Numbered from the stretch's first letter, positions 10,034 through 22,024 are shown. The stretch is 64,000 bases of DNA from Saitoella complicata NRRL Y-17804 (GCF_001661265.1 NW_017567000.1:124001-188000), one strand, 5' to 3'. A program made the numbers and translations. The notes: a model not told the origin generated them from the letters alone.

Positions 10034-11147
10034 ATGTCGGACGATAGACAAGAGTAAGTCGCTTATTGTCGTGGGCTGAGTAGACGCTGACGATGTGTTT
10101 AGATCCGCGACGCCAGTTGAGCAGAGCAACAATCCCGAAGTGGGTTCCACTCCGGTGGTCCCGGCCTCGAAGCGTCGACTCAGCAATGATACAGACATGC
10201 AAGATGCTCAATCTACAGAGGCATTAAAGCGACAACGTACCGCCCCGGAAGAATCAACAAGTGCGCAACGTGGACCGCCAACCCGCAGACGAACAGCCGG
10301 CGCCGACGAAACCCAACGAGGAAAACGAATGTTCGGCGCCCTCCTCGGACAACTCGGCCGAGCAAAAAAAGAAGTTGCAACTGAGGCTGCAAAAGCCACC
10401 ACTTCCCGCCGTTCAGAAATCGAGGCGAAACTCCATGAAAAGCTCAAGAAAGAAAAAGTGGAGTTCACACGGAGGGAGTCGGAACGGAATGCTGTTCGAG
10501 ACGCAAGAAGGGCTGAACAGGCTGAGAGGTTCGCGGATGAGGTCCTGGAGAGACGGCATGAGAATATGTTGGCTATGGCGAGAAGTTTGAGGACAAAGAC
10601 GGAGCCGGTGATCTACTACAAACCGTGGCAGCTAACTGAGGATGATGAGGAGAGGATTGAGGCGCAAATTAGGGAGGCAGAGGAAATTGTTGCTAGGGAA
10701 CGGGATGAGAGGAGGGCGGAGAAGGAAAGGAGACAACAGGGTGATGAGGAGCGGAAGGGGAGTGAGGAGAAGGCTAAGGAAGAGATGGAGGTTGATGAGG
10801 CGGATCCGGCTGATGGAGGTCGAGACACGAAAAAGACTGAGGGAAGCGATGAGGAGAAAGACGATTCCGGCTCAATTGCACCAGCAGTGCCAGAACACGA
10901 AAAATCAGACACTAGCAAGCCGGAAGCAGGAATGAGCATGGATGTTATGGCCGCAGAGAACAAGGAGACGCCAAAGCCTCAACAGGCGGAGCAGCAGGAC
11001 CCGGTTGATGCAAATGGGAAGACGGCTGAGAAAAGCGGTGCCGCATTTGAGAGTGCAGAACAAGCAGACCAATCAATGGAGATGGACGCAGATTCCAAGG
11101 TGCCGAGCGGGGATAGGAACGACATGGAGGACGTCGTTGAGTACTAA
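10034..11147 (+). CDS. Pinin/SDK/MemA-domain protein
   Basis: Two exons, 10034-10053 (only 20 nt) and 10103-11147, give 354 residues; the first exon codes MSDDRQE up to the junction. A conserved block from about 85 to 195 begins RGKRMFGALLGQLGRAK and ends RTKTEPVIYYKPWQL, matching the pinin domain (R-R-M-F-G-x-L..., later RTKTxPxxxYxP). It is followed by a Glu/Arg/Lys-rich coiled coil and an acidic, disordered tail. Pinin is a nuclear SR-related protein associated with the spliceosome and exon-junction-complex periphery; fungal members are poorly studied. A nuclear role in mRNA processing is inferred from the domain and from its head-to-head placement with RDS3. Confidence 0.85.
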
Positions 11148-11224
11148 GCACGCCAGCGCCTTGTAAGCGAGGCTATCTTCACGAACCAAGAGAAATGCAA
11201 TTTAAAGCTCGTGCATTGCCAGCC

Positions 11225-11987
11225 CTAGAGCTCCACCGTCGGTCTTCCCTTGAACTTCTTTCCCACACGTTCAGCAGACCTGTAAGCAAACTGGTTCCCA
11301 AAAATCTCAAACACAAGCTTGTTCTCTTCCTGTGGCGGTCCTTCAGCTGTTACGTCGATTTCAAGTGAGAAAATAGACGCTTCCTTTGGGATTGCTGTAA
11401 TGCACAGTCAGCCATCATTCATGCGAGATAGCTCATCGAGTATTACTTTTCATGTTATTGCCTTTTGTGACCAGCACGAAAGCATTCTTTGTTTCCTTCA
11501 CACAGATTCCTTCGACTCCTACTCGTGATGGACATTTTGACTGTACCACCTTGAGGATCGCACCGTGCATGTCCGCCTTCAGCAGCTTGGGCATGGCGCC
11601 TGATGAGCTGACCTTGAACCCCGTTCCCAACACTTCCCTGATATATCCTCTCCATAGCACGTTCAGAGGTTCGTAGATCTCATATCTCTGTGCCTCTTGT
11701 GGGATGTCGTACACCTTCATCTCCCTCTTCTCCGCGGCGGAGAGAGGTGTGGGTTTCCGTTTCGCCCCATGTCTCCACAACTTATTTAGCCGTCCTTTCC
11801 GTCTTTGTGCACGAGCGTCTGAGGAGTGTGTAGGGTGGAGGAGGAGGGGTTTATGTTCGACTTTGTCGGAATAAACAGTTGCTGCTTGCTGTCGTGGCAT
11901 ACCCTCCTCCAACAAGGCTAGCAGTGGGTTCCCTCGGTCATTGTCAGAGCCTTCCGGTACAGATCCTGGGGTGTATATAGGATCCAT
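11225..11987 (-). CDS. POP4: POP4, RNase P/MRP protein subunit (p29/Rpp29)
   Basis: Exons 11987-11447 and 11394-11225, separated by a 52-nt intron, give 236 residues. The N-terminal part is charged and variable. The C-terminal half (about 125-236) is the Sm-like RNase P p29 domain: YEPLNVLWRGYIREVLG, then KADMHGAILKVVQSKCPSRVGVEG, then KTIPKEASIFSLEI and finally FGNQFAYRSAERVGKKFKGR. Pop4 binds the RNA of both RNase P (tRNA 5' maturation) and RNase MRP (rRNA processing) in the nucleus and nucleolus. The end of the protein closely parallels human POP4 (RSSERSAKKFKAK). It lies head-to-head with TIF5, though with a wider 512-bp gap. Confidence 0.94.
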
Positions 11988-12499
11988 GGCGAAAACTATG
12001 TGTCTGTTGAGATTGTCGATTTTGCTGGGTTGTCGGCGTTACGAAATCACGTGTTTCTCCGGCCGAAAGCTGGTCGATGCGGGCGCTGCCTTCAAAAAAT
12101 CGAGCGCCAACTTACAAAGCCAACTTCATTCAACTCGTACAAATCCGCAGTTGATCTCCGTACGCTTCAACGGTATCCTGATCCAGGCTACTGTGCGATA
12201 CAAGTTATCTTATTACACCGCTCGATCCGTCATCCGCTTCGTTTCGCCACCAACCCTCCAGCCGCTCCGCAGCTCACCGCCGCCCTCAACAGCACAAGCA
12301 CAAGCAAAACCGTCACGCTGAGCCGTCTTATGCTGTTTATAGTCAACAATTATAGAAATCGTCATAGTTGGAAAGTTTTTCAGCATTCTGTTTTCATCAA
12401 TAACAAGTAACACACCTCAAGTACGCCTTCCTCTTTCTTCGCCTCCGTTTGTTATGACAAGAGATGCTAACGTTTGGACAGGCTTAAACCTCAACAATC
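11988..12499. promoter_or_regulatory. Divergent region POP4 / TIF5 with TIF5 leader
   Basis: A 512-bp gap between divergent genes. Its right end carries a probable 5'-UTR intron of TIF5. A plus-strand open frame inside (from about 12000) lacks an ATG and any domain, so it is not called. Confidence 0.4.
12421..12481 (+). other. Probable 5'-UTR intron of TIF5
   Basis: GTACGC at 12421 and an AG at 12480-12481 bound 61 nt that contain a perfect TGCTAAC branch site 15-20 nt before the acceptor. This is the same structure as the coding introns of the window. The TIF5 ATG lies 19 nt downstream. Confidence 0.55.
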
Positions 12500-13750
12500 A
12501 TGTCTGGCAACATCAACATCCGTCGCGACGTCCAGGACTCGTTCTACCGCTACAAGATGCCCCGCATCCAGTCCAAGATTGAGGGAAAAGGTAACGGTAT
12601 CAAGACCGTCATTCCCAACCTTTCCGATGTTGCTCGTTCCCTCGAACGTCCTCCCATGCACGTCACCAAGTGGTTCGGTTTCGAGTTGGGTGCTCAGACT
12701 TCCATGAACGCCGACACTGATCGTTACATCGTCAACGGTGCTCACGACGCCAGTAAGCTCCAGGACTCCTTGGATGGATTCATTAACAGGTTCGTTCTTT
12801 GCGGTGCTTGCAAAAACCCTGAGACCGAGCTTGTTATCCAGAAGGACGGAAAGAACATCACGAGGGACTGTAAGGCTTGCGGTAAGCAGACCAAGTTGGA
12901 CATGAAGCACAAGCTCTCCGGTGTCATTCTCAAGAACCCTCCTGAGAAGAAGAAGAGCAAGTCCAAGTCATCGGAGAAGGTCGACAAGAAGGACAAGAAG
13001 GAGAAGAAGTCCAAGAAGTCCAAGAAGGAGTCTTCCGAGGATGATGAAGAGGATGGTGATCTTGACGCTGGATCTGATGACGAGTTCACCAAGCGTCTTG
13101 TCGCTGAGGCTGCCGCACTCCCTCCTGTGGGTGAAGTTGCTGATACCGGCGACTGGTCCGTCGACACTTCTGAGGCTGCCATGGCTAAGCGTGTTGCTGA
13201 GCTTGAGGCTGGTATCGGAAAGTCTACTTTGATCGACAACGACGAGGAGGAGGATGAGGATGACTCCGATAACCCCTACGCCCAGCTCGCGAGCTGGATC
13301 GAGGAGCAGGACGAGTCTCCCTCTGACGTCGACTTGTTCAAGAAGATCAAGGAGCTCGGTATCGACACCAAGCACCGCACCCTCCAGGTCTTGGGTGTCT
13401 GTCTCTTCGACGAGAACATCCTCAAGGAACTCGAGGCTCGCGCCCCTCTCCTTACCAAACTCATTGGTGACTCCGAGAAGCACCAGAAGGCATTCCTCGG
13501 TGGTATCGAGCAGCTCATCGCCTCCCACGAGAAGCTGATGGCTGGTGTTCCCAAGATCTTGTTGGAGATTTACCAGAATGACTTGATTGAGGAGGAGGTT
13601 CTTCAGGCTTGGGGTGCGAAGGCTAGTAAGAAGTACGTTGAGAAGGATGTTAGCAAGAAGATCAGGAAGGCTGCCCAGCCTTTCTTGGCTTGGTTGGAGG
13701 AGGCTGATGATGACAGTGAGGAGGAGAGCGATGAGGAGGATGACGAGTAG
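12500..13750 (+). CDS. TIF5: Translation initiation factor eIF5
   Basis: A single coding exon of 416 residues, close to the yeast (405) and human (431) proteins. The N-terminal domain (1-145) carries the GAP arginine, R17 in SFYRYKMPR, equivalent to human Arg15, and a zinc site C101, C104, C124, C127. It stimulates GTP hydrolysis by eIF2 on the scanning 40S subunit. A Lys/Ser/Glu linker (150-190) leads to the C-terminal W2-type HEAT domain (about 250-405), ending in the acidic/aromatic boxes LAWLEEADDDSEEE that contact eIF2-beta and eIF3. Codon use is strongly biased to C-ending codons, typical of a highly expressed gene, which also explains the long antisense frame on the other strand. The motif set makes the call safe. 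Confidence 0.98.
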   Translation: MSGNINIRRDVQDSFYRYKMPRIQSKIEGKGNGIKTVIPNLSDVARSLERPPMHVTKWFGFELGAQTSMNADTDRYIVNGAHDASKLQDSLDGFINRFVLCGACKNPETELVIQKDGKNITRDCKACGKQTKLDMKHKLSGVILKNPPEKKKSKSKSSEKVDKKDKKEKKSKKSKKESSEDDEEDGDLDAGSDDEFTKRLVAEAAALPPVGEVADTGDWSVDTSEAAMAKRVAELEAGIGKSTLIDNDEEEDEDDSDNPYAQLASWIEEQDESPSDVDLFKKIKELGIDTKHRTLQVLGVCLFDENILKELEARAPLLTKLIGDSEKHQKAFLGGIEQLIASHEKLMAGVPKILLEIYQNDLIEEEVLQAWGAKASKKYVEKDVSKKIRKAAQPFLAWLEEADDDSEEESDEEDDE

Positions 13751-14346
13751 GTTTAATACGACGGTGTACGACGATACGCTGTTACAGGGCTTCTCCACTC
13801 AATACTACATGACTCGTTTCTAATCCAGACCTGTGTAACTGTGTGTGACACGAAAAAATGTGGCCTTACCTCTTGAGGCATCTTGTCTAACCGTTTTCTT
13901 CCGGTTGTGTTCATACTTCACGACGACCTGCCGAGGTTGCTCGTCACTTAACGTCATTCACTCGCTGATATGGTTCTCTGTCTTCATAGGCCTAGGCCGC
14001 TCCACATCAATTGGACTGGGGAAGCTGTTGATGTTAGCAGAACGTACGATTCAGAAATTCGTTCGACTGAGCGATTCAAGTAACAGAGCTTGCCTGCTAT
14101 GATAAATCTGGACTCGCGTACGAGGTAACTCTTCCTTCCGCTACGGAATTATGCATGTACTGCACCGTATCGATGCGGTTCACACGCTATGGCGCTATGT
14201 GAGGTTGTTTGACATGGGTATCCCTGTATGTGTACTTCCTGTTCAGGAAGAGATCGTTGATACAAAGTCTGTCGCTTTTCGGAGACGGATTATATTGCTG
14301 ATAGTCTCTAAATAGTTTGGTTGCCGCTTAATGCCTTAACATATAT
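13751..14346. other. Convergent intergenic region, 596 bp
   Basis: This lies between the stops of TIF5 and TTI1. It is long for a convergent gap in this window. I looked for a tRNA or small gene and found none. Confidence 0.35.
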
Positions 14347-17300
14347 CTAGTCTCGCAACTCCAACCAAACCGCATCAGCATTAACCGCCTCCAACGCATT
14401 CCTCAACTCCTCCGTCGTCTCCCTCAAATACCACTCCTCCTTCCCCCTCAAATACGGCAAACACATCTCCAAAACCTCATCAAACAACTCACTCGTCATA
14501 AACGTATGCCGCAAAATCTTCGCTAACGCACCAAACAGCGCTTCCGCAACCCGTCCAGATCTCGAATACCTCTCCATCGATTTCGACGCCCGTGCCAGAG
14601 CTTGACTCTTGTTGGTAGTGGGTTGTGGCAGTTCGGTACGGAGTAGGCGCCGTATTGATGGCCAGGCATCTTTCGCGACCCGCTCACTCATGAAATCTCC
14701 CGCGTAAACACTCATGTCGGCAACAGCCTCCAACGCCTTCGTCACCACATGCGCCTCCTTATCCGCTAACCTCGCCTTGAGCGGTGGCCAAGCCGTGTTG
14801 ATCAGTGGCAAAAGTTTGTCCTCATTTGCAGCGAGGACTGGGGATGCGCGTTGAATGAGGGCGACGAGACGGTAGCGGAGGTCGGAGGAGGGGTGGGTTA
14901 AGTAGTTTTGAGCTTTTTCGATAATGGAGTGCACGATTTCGTAGGATTTTGTTGGTGGCGGCGGTTTTGGCTCATCGGGTATCGATGGCTCTTGGTTCTC
15001 TTCTCCTTCATTCGTTGTCCAAACCTTCGGCTCAGTAATCTCCGTTTCCTCAACCGGCTGCTCCCTCCTCTCCCTCGCTTGCCGGATCTCTCGAACGACA
15101 GCATTGATCCCGTCACACACCCCACTCACATGTCCACCCTCACCCGCCCGAATCCTCTTCACACTCGTTCCATTCCTTCCCTCATGCCCTCTACTCACCT
15201 CATCCACAACCCCCTCCAAAACCCCAAATAAAACCTCCACCAACCTCCCATACCCATGGAAATTATCCAACGCAACGAAAATACTCTCCACCACATCCTC
15301 CAAATACGGCACGATCCGTGCTCCAGCCATACGGATGAGGACGAGGAGGACGAGTGGGGCTGCGGGGGCGATGTCGAAGGTGTTTAGTTTGAGGGAGACG
15401 GCGTTGACGAGGTAGTCGACGTTGTCAAGGAGGAGGGCGGAGACACCGTCGTAGCCTGTGACATACGCTATCCTCTGCAACGCAGTCCGAGCATGAGATC
15501 TTACCGAGTCCGTATCATGCCGTACCAATTGTACGATCGAGTACAACGCATCCACAAACTCACCCCTAAACCCCCTCCCAGCCGTCTCGGCCGTAAAAGT
15601 AATTGCTTCTAACGCTGTACACAGCGCAAGTGGTTCGACACCCTCACTCACCGCAACGGCATACGGCGAAGATGACTCAGACAGCGTGCTCAGCGCATAC
15701 TCATACAACTCCCCACCCAATGCCGCAATGGTCGTCCTATCTACTGACGGCGTGGGAGAGTGTAGCGCCCCACGAACAAGGTGCGTCGCAACCCACGTAC
15801 TCCCCGCAACATCAACCCCTCGTCTCGAACCCTGCGACAGACCGAGGAAATACTCGATGATACTCGGTGCGGAAGGTGATGAACCGAGTGTATGTAGCAA
15901 CTTCACGAATGCACGTGTCGTCGATGGATCGGATATATCTCTCATAGGCAACATCGCAAATCCATCGTCGTCGCTGGAGTTTAAGGTTGAGATGTCGAGC
16001 ATCTTCATACCCGCCACTAATCCGTTCGCCCCCACACTGCTCTTGGCCTTGACGTCCACGAATGTAGAGAGGTCGCCGAGGGACTGTACCAAAGCATCCA
16101 TACTCACACTCAGATCAACCCCTACATCCTGTGCCGTCAATATTCGGGCGGAGGTGGTGATAACTGATAGAAGGTTACGTTTGGGGACGTCATCCGCGCC
16201 GGTTAATATCCGCGGTAAGGCGGTGATCCAATGATGCAGGGATTCCTTCCACGTCCTCATAACCATCCCTCTCAACCTCTCATCCCGCAACAACTCTTTA
16301 ATCACAGCATCGGCCGCGGTACGGATATCATCCACCTCATCCCCAGCACAAACAACAACCGTCTCAACCAACACCGGCACCAACACCGCTACCCGCTCTC
16401 CACACCCCACCAGCACCTCCCTCGAAAGTGAGAGGAATGCGGAGCGTACCTTTGGGGATGTATGATGTCGCAAGTAAAGGATCGTCTCTATTGCAATCTT
16501 GAGTTGCGCAGTAGTGGCTTTGTACCATGCCTCTGTTCTCTCTACACCGCCTAGGACAGAGGAGGAGGCGGGGGGTTTGGGGTTCATGTCGAGGTCGTAG
16601 GCGTCCAGGTCAAAGTCTTCATCCTCTGCAAGTTGCGGGGGAAGGGGTGGTGGTGTTAGGGCGATGGTCATGGTAGAGGAGAGGAGTCCGACTGCAGCGG
16701 CGATATACTCACTCTTCCTCGCTTGCGCCGTCCGAACGAGAGTCTTCGTAACGCCACTAACAGTGCCGGGCAGAAACGCTGCAACGATGCTTCCTTCTCT
16801 TATTAAATCGGTGTACAGCTGGTTTAGAGCGTTCGCGGCTTCGACTTGAAGCTCGAGCAGTTGTTCGGTGAGCACGATGTCGAGAAGCGTGGTAATCGCG
16901 TGTCCAAGAGCTGGACGAACATCCATGTCGGTCACTACATCGACGTTCGAAAGCGCGGCAGAGAGGAAGAGGGAGGAGAGACACTGCACCGCGGCGAGTT
17001 TGCAATGTTCCGTGATGTTACGCTTTGGCGTCTGCGTCTGCGACTTCCCGGATGGTGAAGTAGGCGCACCCCCGACGAGGAATGTGAGTAGGATAAGGAG
17101 TTGTCGGAAGAGTTGTGGGGTTGTGGTTGTGCGCCAGCAGTATTTGATGAGGAGGTTCATGCATTGCAATAACAACTCGAGACAGGAATTTGAGAGGGTC
17201 GCTTGGTTCCGTAAGAGGTGGGAGAGGGGGAAGAAGACGTAGTCGCCGATCGCATGGTTGAGGGTGTCATCGGGTTGCTCTATCGAGCGGAGGGAATCGC

Positions 17301-17474
17301 GTAAAGATCGGAGAGTTGGGACGATGGCTACCGAGGACGGTTTCGGCGAGAGTGCGAGTTGGGAGAGGTTGATACAGATCGGTTTCAGCTATTGACCTCC
17401 AACATTAGCCGTGATCCGCCGAGGATTAGTGGGTTACCGACCTTCTGAAAAGCTTGCGACCGTTGTTTGTCCAT
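14347..17474 (-). CDS. TTI1: TTI1, HEAT-repeat subunit of the TTT (Tel2-Tti1-Tti2) complex
   Basis: A tiny first exon (17474-17442, 11 codons), a 53-nt intron, then 17388-14347, give 1024 residues. The protein is helical repeats throughout. The start MDKQRSQAFQKLKPICINLS and the C-terminal blocks (SVYAGDFMSERVAKDAWPSI, AKILRHTFMTSELFDEVLEM, LPYLRGKEEWYLRE and terminal AVWLEL) match the TTI1 family. With Tel2 and Tti2, Tti1 acts as an Hsp90-linked cochaperone that stabilises PIKK kinases (TOR, ATM, ATR, DNA-PK and TRRAP). An acidic disordered insert (about 720-760) interrupts the solenoid. It is divergent from VPS41, with only 151 bp between the ATGs. Confidence 0.85.
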
Positions 17475-17625
17475 TCCTATCGATTCATCAGGGTAACGCG
17501 GTCCAGGCCTTGTTGGTGGTTAGGTGGGCGGGTGGGTGCCTGCAGTGCACTGGCATTGGGTTCAGGGGGTGCAGCTCGTACACCTAACCACCATCATCGA
17601 CAGGACTTTGGCGAATAGGCGTACT
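17475..17625. promoter_or_regulatory. Shared bidirectional promoter, TTI1 / VPS41
   Basis: The two start codons are 151 bp apart on opposite strands, so a common promoter is implied. No TATA-like box is seen. Several TTGG/GGTG repeats give a G-rich top strand. Confidence 0.55.
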
Positions 17626-20600
17626 ATGGAGCATTCCGACGCGGTGGACGAGCGCATACAGTCTCAAGAAGAAGATCCTGACTCTTCGTCATCAATGGGT
17701 TCGGACGAGAGCAGACCTCACTCCCAAGACGGAAGCGAAGGCGGAAGTTCAGATGACGACGACGAGGAAGAAGAACCACGGCTGAAATACGTACGGTGTG
17801 CCGGTGATATACCAAGTATAATAACCTCAGATCCCATCTCCGCCTTCGTAATATCCGACAAATACATGGTAACCCCCTCCTTTCACGCTCATCCACAATT
17901 TAATGGCTAAAGGCGTCCACAGGTCCTCGGTTCTCACAATGGAAAGATATACATCCTCGATGTGCATACCAGCAAAGAACTCCGCCGTCTCCGCGCCCAC
18001 GCTGCCTCAATCATGGATCTTTCCCTCGACTTCACGTCATCCTATCTCGCCTCTGCCTCTCTCGACGGTAAAGTCGCCGTAATCGCACTCGCGCCCGATA
18101 CACCTGCAAGCAATAATTACCATTTGGATTTCAAGAGACCGGTGAGGACAGTGAGTATCGATCCGGAGTACGGGAGTGGGAAGAGGAGGGTTGTGAGTGG
18201 TGGTATGGCCGGACAACTCGTTCTCTCCGAAAGAGGTTGGTTAGGGAACAAAGACACCATCCTCCATTCTGGAGAAGGGGACGTATACGAGGTGAGATGG
18301 AGAGGGAATTATATCGCGTGGTCGAATGAGGCTGGAGTCAAGATCTATCATACCAGCACACAGCAACGAATAAGTCATCTCCCACGCCCCGCTAACTCGC
18401 CGAGAGCGGATTTGTTTAGATCGAGGTTGACGTGGAGAGATGACTCTACCCTCCTCGTCGGATGGGCCGACACCGTCACCGTCGCGAAAGTCATCGAACC
18501 CACGCCCGGCTCCTCCGACAAGAAGGTACCACATGTACAGATCACGTCGATTTTTCGAACAGATAGTATCGTCGCCGGCGTCGTACAATTCGGCACGGAA
18601 CTCCTCATCCTAGCCTGCGAAGCCGATAAACGGGATCCAGAAGAAATCGCCTCTTCCGGGGGAAGGAAACCCGGTGAACGGCCCGAATTGCGGTTGATCA
18701 ATGCGAAGCATGAGGAGGTCTCGAGTGATGAGTTGGGGATGAGGGGGTATGAACGTCTACAGCCGAACGACTATATCTTGACACGGCATCCGGGTAAAGA
18801 GGAGGTTTATGTCGTGGGTCCGAGTGATTTGGTGAGGGCGTGGGCGAGAGATGGGGATGATCACATTGAATGGCTCCTATCACTCGAGAAATACGAACAA
18901 GCACTCGATGCCGTTCGCGCTCTAGATGAGACGGGTGGGAGTGAAAAATTCACGGTAAAGGATGTAGGAGGACGATATCTCGAACACCTCATCCGCGATG
19001 GAAAGTGGTCAAGAGCAGCCCTCATCGCATCCGAGGTCCTCGGTGATGACCGCGAAGGGTGGGAGAAATGGATCTTTCGATTCGCAGAAGCCGGTGAGCT
19101 CAATTGTATCACGCCCTACATCCCAACCGGGGCAACACCATCGCAGGGCGAGGGCGAGGGCGAGGTACAGTTGAGTCCGTTGGTGTATGAGATGGTGTTG
19201 GCGTATTACCTGAGCAAAGATGAGGAGATGTTGTATGAGACTGTGAAGACGTGGCCGAGTGAGTTGTATGATGTTGGGAATGTGGTTAGTGCTGTGGAGG
19301 AGAAGCGGAGGCAGGATAAGGCGAACGAAACGTTGATGAATTGTTTGGCGGAGCTGTACGTATACCCCAATAAGTTTGGGGTTTGAGGTGATGAATAGGA
19401 GGGACATGCTAACGAGGTGGACAGACATACGTATAACCGTAATCCGAAAGCGGCGCTGAATTATTATCTACGGCTGCGCCGCCCTACAACATTCGACCTC
19501 ATCCGCGAGTTTCACTTGTTCGACGCGGTACAAGACGACATCCTCCTCCTCATGGATCTCGACCGCGGCGAGGCTGGGGAGGAAGGTGATGGCAGCATTG
19601 AAGGAGTCCGGAGCACGAAGAGACGGGCTTTGAACTTGTTGGTGGAGCACTCACATTCAATCCCAGTCGCGAAGGTGGTGCCACAGTTGGAGGATGAGCC
19701 GATTTTGTTGCATGTGTATTTGGATGCGGTGTGGAGGAATGATCCGCATTTGACGGTCAAGTATGGGGATTTACAGGTACGGCCTCGACTTCTGTTAAAA
19801 GGCCTGCTGAGACTTGATGCTAAAGGTTGTTTGCGCAGGTCGATCTGTATGCCGAGTACGAGCGAACGCGACTTGAGGAGTTCCTGCGGATAAGCAACTC
19901 TTACTCGTTACAGAATGCGGCGGAGATATGTGAGCGGCGAGGCTACATCACCGAGCTCGTGTTCATTCTGGGTCGGATGGGGGATAACAAGAGAGCGTTG
20001 ATGCTCATCATCGAAAAGCTGCGAGACGTCGAACGGGTAAGTTATTGTCAGGGCGACTGAGCCGCTAACAAACTGACTGACATGGTTTACAGGCTATCGA
20101 GTTTGCGAAAGCTCAGGACGATAAGGAGTTATGGGATGACCTGCTCAACTACTCAATGGATAAACCGGAATTCATACGCGGGTTGTTGGAGAATGCGGGG
20201 ACGACGCTGAATCCGATTGTGCTTGTGAAGCGGATACCGGAGGGACTGGAGATCCCGGGATTGAAGGCGTCGTTGATGAAGGTTTTGCACGATCATGAAC
20301 TTCAGGTCCGCAGCCTTCTCGGCACATTCGTCTCGTAAAGTTGGTGACTAATGAAGTTCAAACAGGTTTCGCTTGCGGTTGGATGTTCGAAGATCTTGAC
20401 GGCGGATGTGTCGAGTCAGTTTAAGACGCTGCGATATGGACAGAAGCGAGGAATTTCATTCGAAGGTTCGTAAATTGCGACTGAGTTCTCTGAACGATCA
20501 CTGACTCTTTTACGAACAGTCAACACCGATTGTGGTATCTGCACTAAACCTACCTATACCCAAGAACGACACGGCCTCGTTACGTTTGCGTGTCGACATA

Positions 20601-20761
20601 TCTTCCACGAGGAGTGTTTTCTGGAGAAGACCGAGGATGAACAAGAGAGGGAGGAGGCGGTGGATAGGACGGTGATTTATGGCGGGAGGATCAAGGATAA
20701 GGTTATTCATGCTGCTTTGATTGAGCCGCAGTTGAGGAAGGGGTGTCCGATGTGTCACTGA
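17626..20761 (+). CDS. VPS41: VPS41, HOPS-complex subunit
   Basis: Seven exons (17626-17868, 17923-19355, 19425-19776, 19839-20036, 20093-20305, 20366-20465, 20520-20761) code for 926 residues. After an acidic N-terminus, a WD40-type propeller runs from about 60 to 420. An alpha-solenoid with clathrin heavy-chain repeat follows (520-760; LNYYLRLRRPTTFDLIREF, DLQVDLYAEYERTRLEEFL, ILGRMGDNKRALMLIIEKL, YSMDKPEFIRGLLENAG), and a C-terminal RING-H2 finger (about 848-926; CGIC, CRHIFHEEC, CPMCH). Vps41 is the Rab7/Ypt7 effector of HOPS, which tethers late endosomes, AP-3 vesicles and vacuoles before fusion. Motif order and length fit the family (human 854, yeast 992). The intron after exon 2 contains GCTAAC. 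Confidence 0.95.
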
Positions 20762-21333
20762 CAGTGACGCATTGCAGACAAGACCAATCATGAGAAGAAT
20801 AATGATACCTAGATATCATGTTAGGAGCTGTCAATGCCCTGGAAGCATGGTATACTCACCGCCATAGCAACACAACATAAACTCACATATGGACTCAACC
20901 TGTCCCCGATCCGTGCGGCCTTCCAGAAAACTCCCATGAACCTGTTTGCGTGTAAGCTTTCCTGTTCAGAGGAATTGACTATACAACACAGACTCATGCT
21001 TATTTCTGTCCATAATTGCCGGTGCATGAGCATGTGCATAAGCCGCGGTACATATCAGTAGGAGGATAACAAGGAGGAGGGATTGGAAGTTGAATGAGAG
21101 CGGACTATAGCCTAAGGTCAGTAAACCTCAGAAGTTGTTAATTAACGTCGGTATATCATGTCAGTGTGCTCTTTGAGAAGGTTTCGTTTGGGTGTTTGTT
21201 TCTGACGTATCGCGGATAACAGCTCGCCATATTCGGTTAGTGGCGGTCGTAACGTAGACAACACTATTCCCTCCTCGGTAATCAAAAGACGACTTCGATT
21301 CGGAAACGAAATCTTGTATCGGGCGTCCTCATA
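20762..21333. other. Intergenic region, 572 bp
   Basis: Between VPS41 and the next plus-strand gene. It should hold the VPS41 3' UTR and the promoter of the 173-residue gene. No gene, repeat or RNA is recognised. Confidence 0.35.
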
Positions 21334-21855
21334 ATGCTGCTCTTCTTCCCAGGATTTCGAACGATTGTCAAGCTTGCGTTCTACACTATTACCGCACTCG
21401 TTCTACTCGCAGCTTGGTTCTTTGCCCGGACAGACGTTGGACAGGCCCTTTCTGGAGAGGCATGGTCAGCACTGGGCCCCTTCTCATCCGGAAGTCAAGC
21501 ACAGGCACCGGAAGATGGATGGAGATCTGAGGATGTAGCAGCACAAGTCCTGGATTACATCGCGCAACAAAACCTCAAAGCGGACGCTCGAGCTTCCACT
21601 GGCAAGAATCAACGATCCTCTAGACCAAAGAAGGAGACAGGAGACGCTTACGACACCCTTGGCAGCACAGCCCGGGACAAGGCCGTCCGAAAAGCTCTCG
21701 AGTACTCCGGTATCGTTGCCCCGGAATCAGGATGGAAGAAGATGTTGTTTGATAAAGCACTCGACGCAACACTAGGCACCATAAACGGAGAAAAGAGCGC
21801 TAAGCCAAAGAGCAAGAAGAACCCATATGAGCCTGTGAAGCGATATGATGTATGA
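21334..21855 (+). CDS. Small signal-anchored protein of unknown function
   Basis: A 173-residue single-exon frame with an ATG at 21334. Residues 9-31 form one strongly hydrophobic segment (IVKLAFYTITALVLLAAWFFA), which can be an uncleaved signal anchor. The rest is hydrophilic, with a basic patch near 88-101 (KNQRSSRPKK) and a lysine-rich end (SKKNPYEPVKRY). I do not recognise the family. A mitochondrial inner-membrane or ER single-pass topology is possible but cannot be decided from sequence alone. It is convergent with the RING-PHD gene, leaving about 170 bp between stops. Confidence 0.6.
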   Translation: MLLFFPGFRTIVKLAFYTITALVLLAAWFFARTDVGQALSGEAWSALGPFSSGSQAQAPEDGWRSEDVAAQVLDYIAQQNLKADARASTGKNQRSSRPKKETGDAYDTLGSTARDKAVRKALEYSGIVAPESGWKKMLFDKALDATLGTINGEKSAKPKSKKNPYEPVKRYDV

Positions 21856-22024
21856 TGACTGATTTATGCGGAGGGAGGATGATGATAAAACTGTCCAATG
21901 ACCGCGTTCTGCGGCTGTTGAAATAGATGCCGATGCTGGCGACGATCGACGGAATTCAAATAAAGAACGCCAAAGAGACCCTATGCTAAACTCCCGCTGT
22001 CCCAAGAGACCTAGAGGGTATGGA

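Noticed and set aside
12000-12410. Plus-strand frame upstream of TIF5
   Set aside because: No ATG start and no domain; it lies in the POP4/TIF5 promoter and leader.
12968-13798. A 276-residue open frame antisense to TIF5
   Set aside because: The eIF5 coding strand has strong C-ending codon bias, which keeps the opposite strand free of stops. The antisense frame is leucine/valine-rich with no domain.
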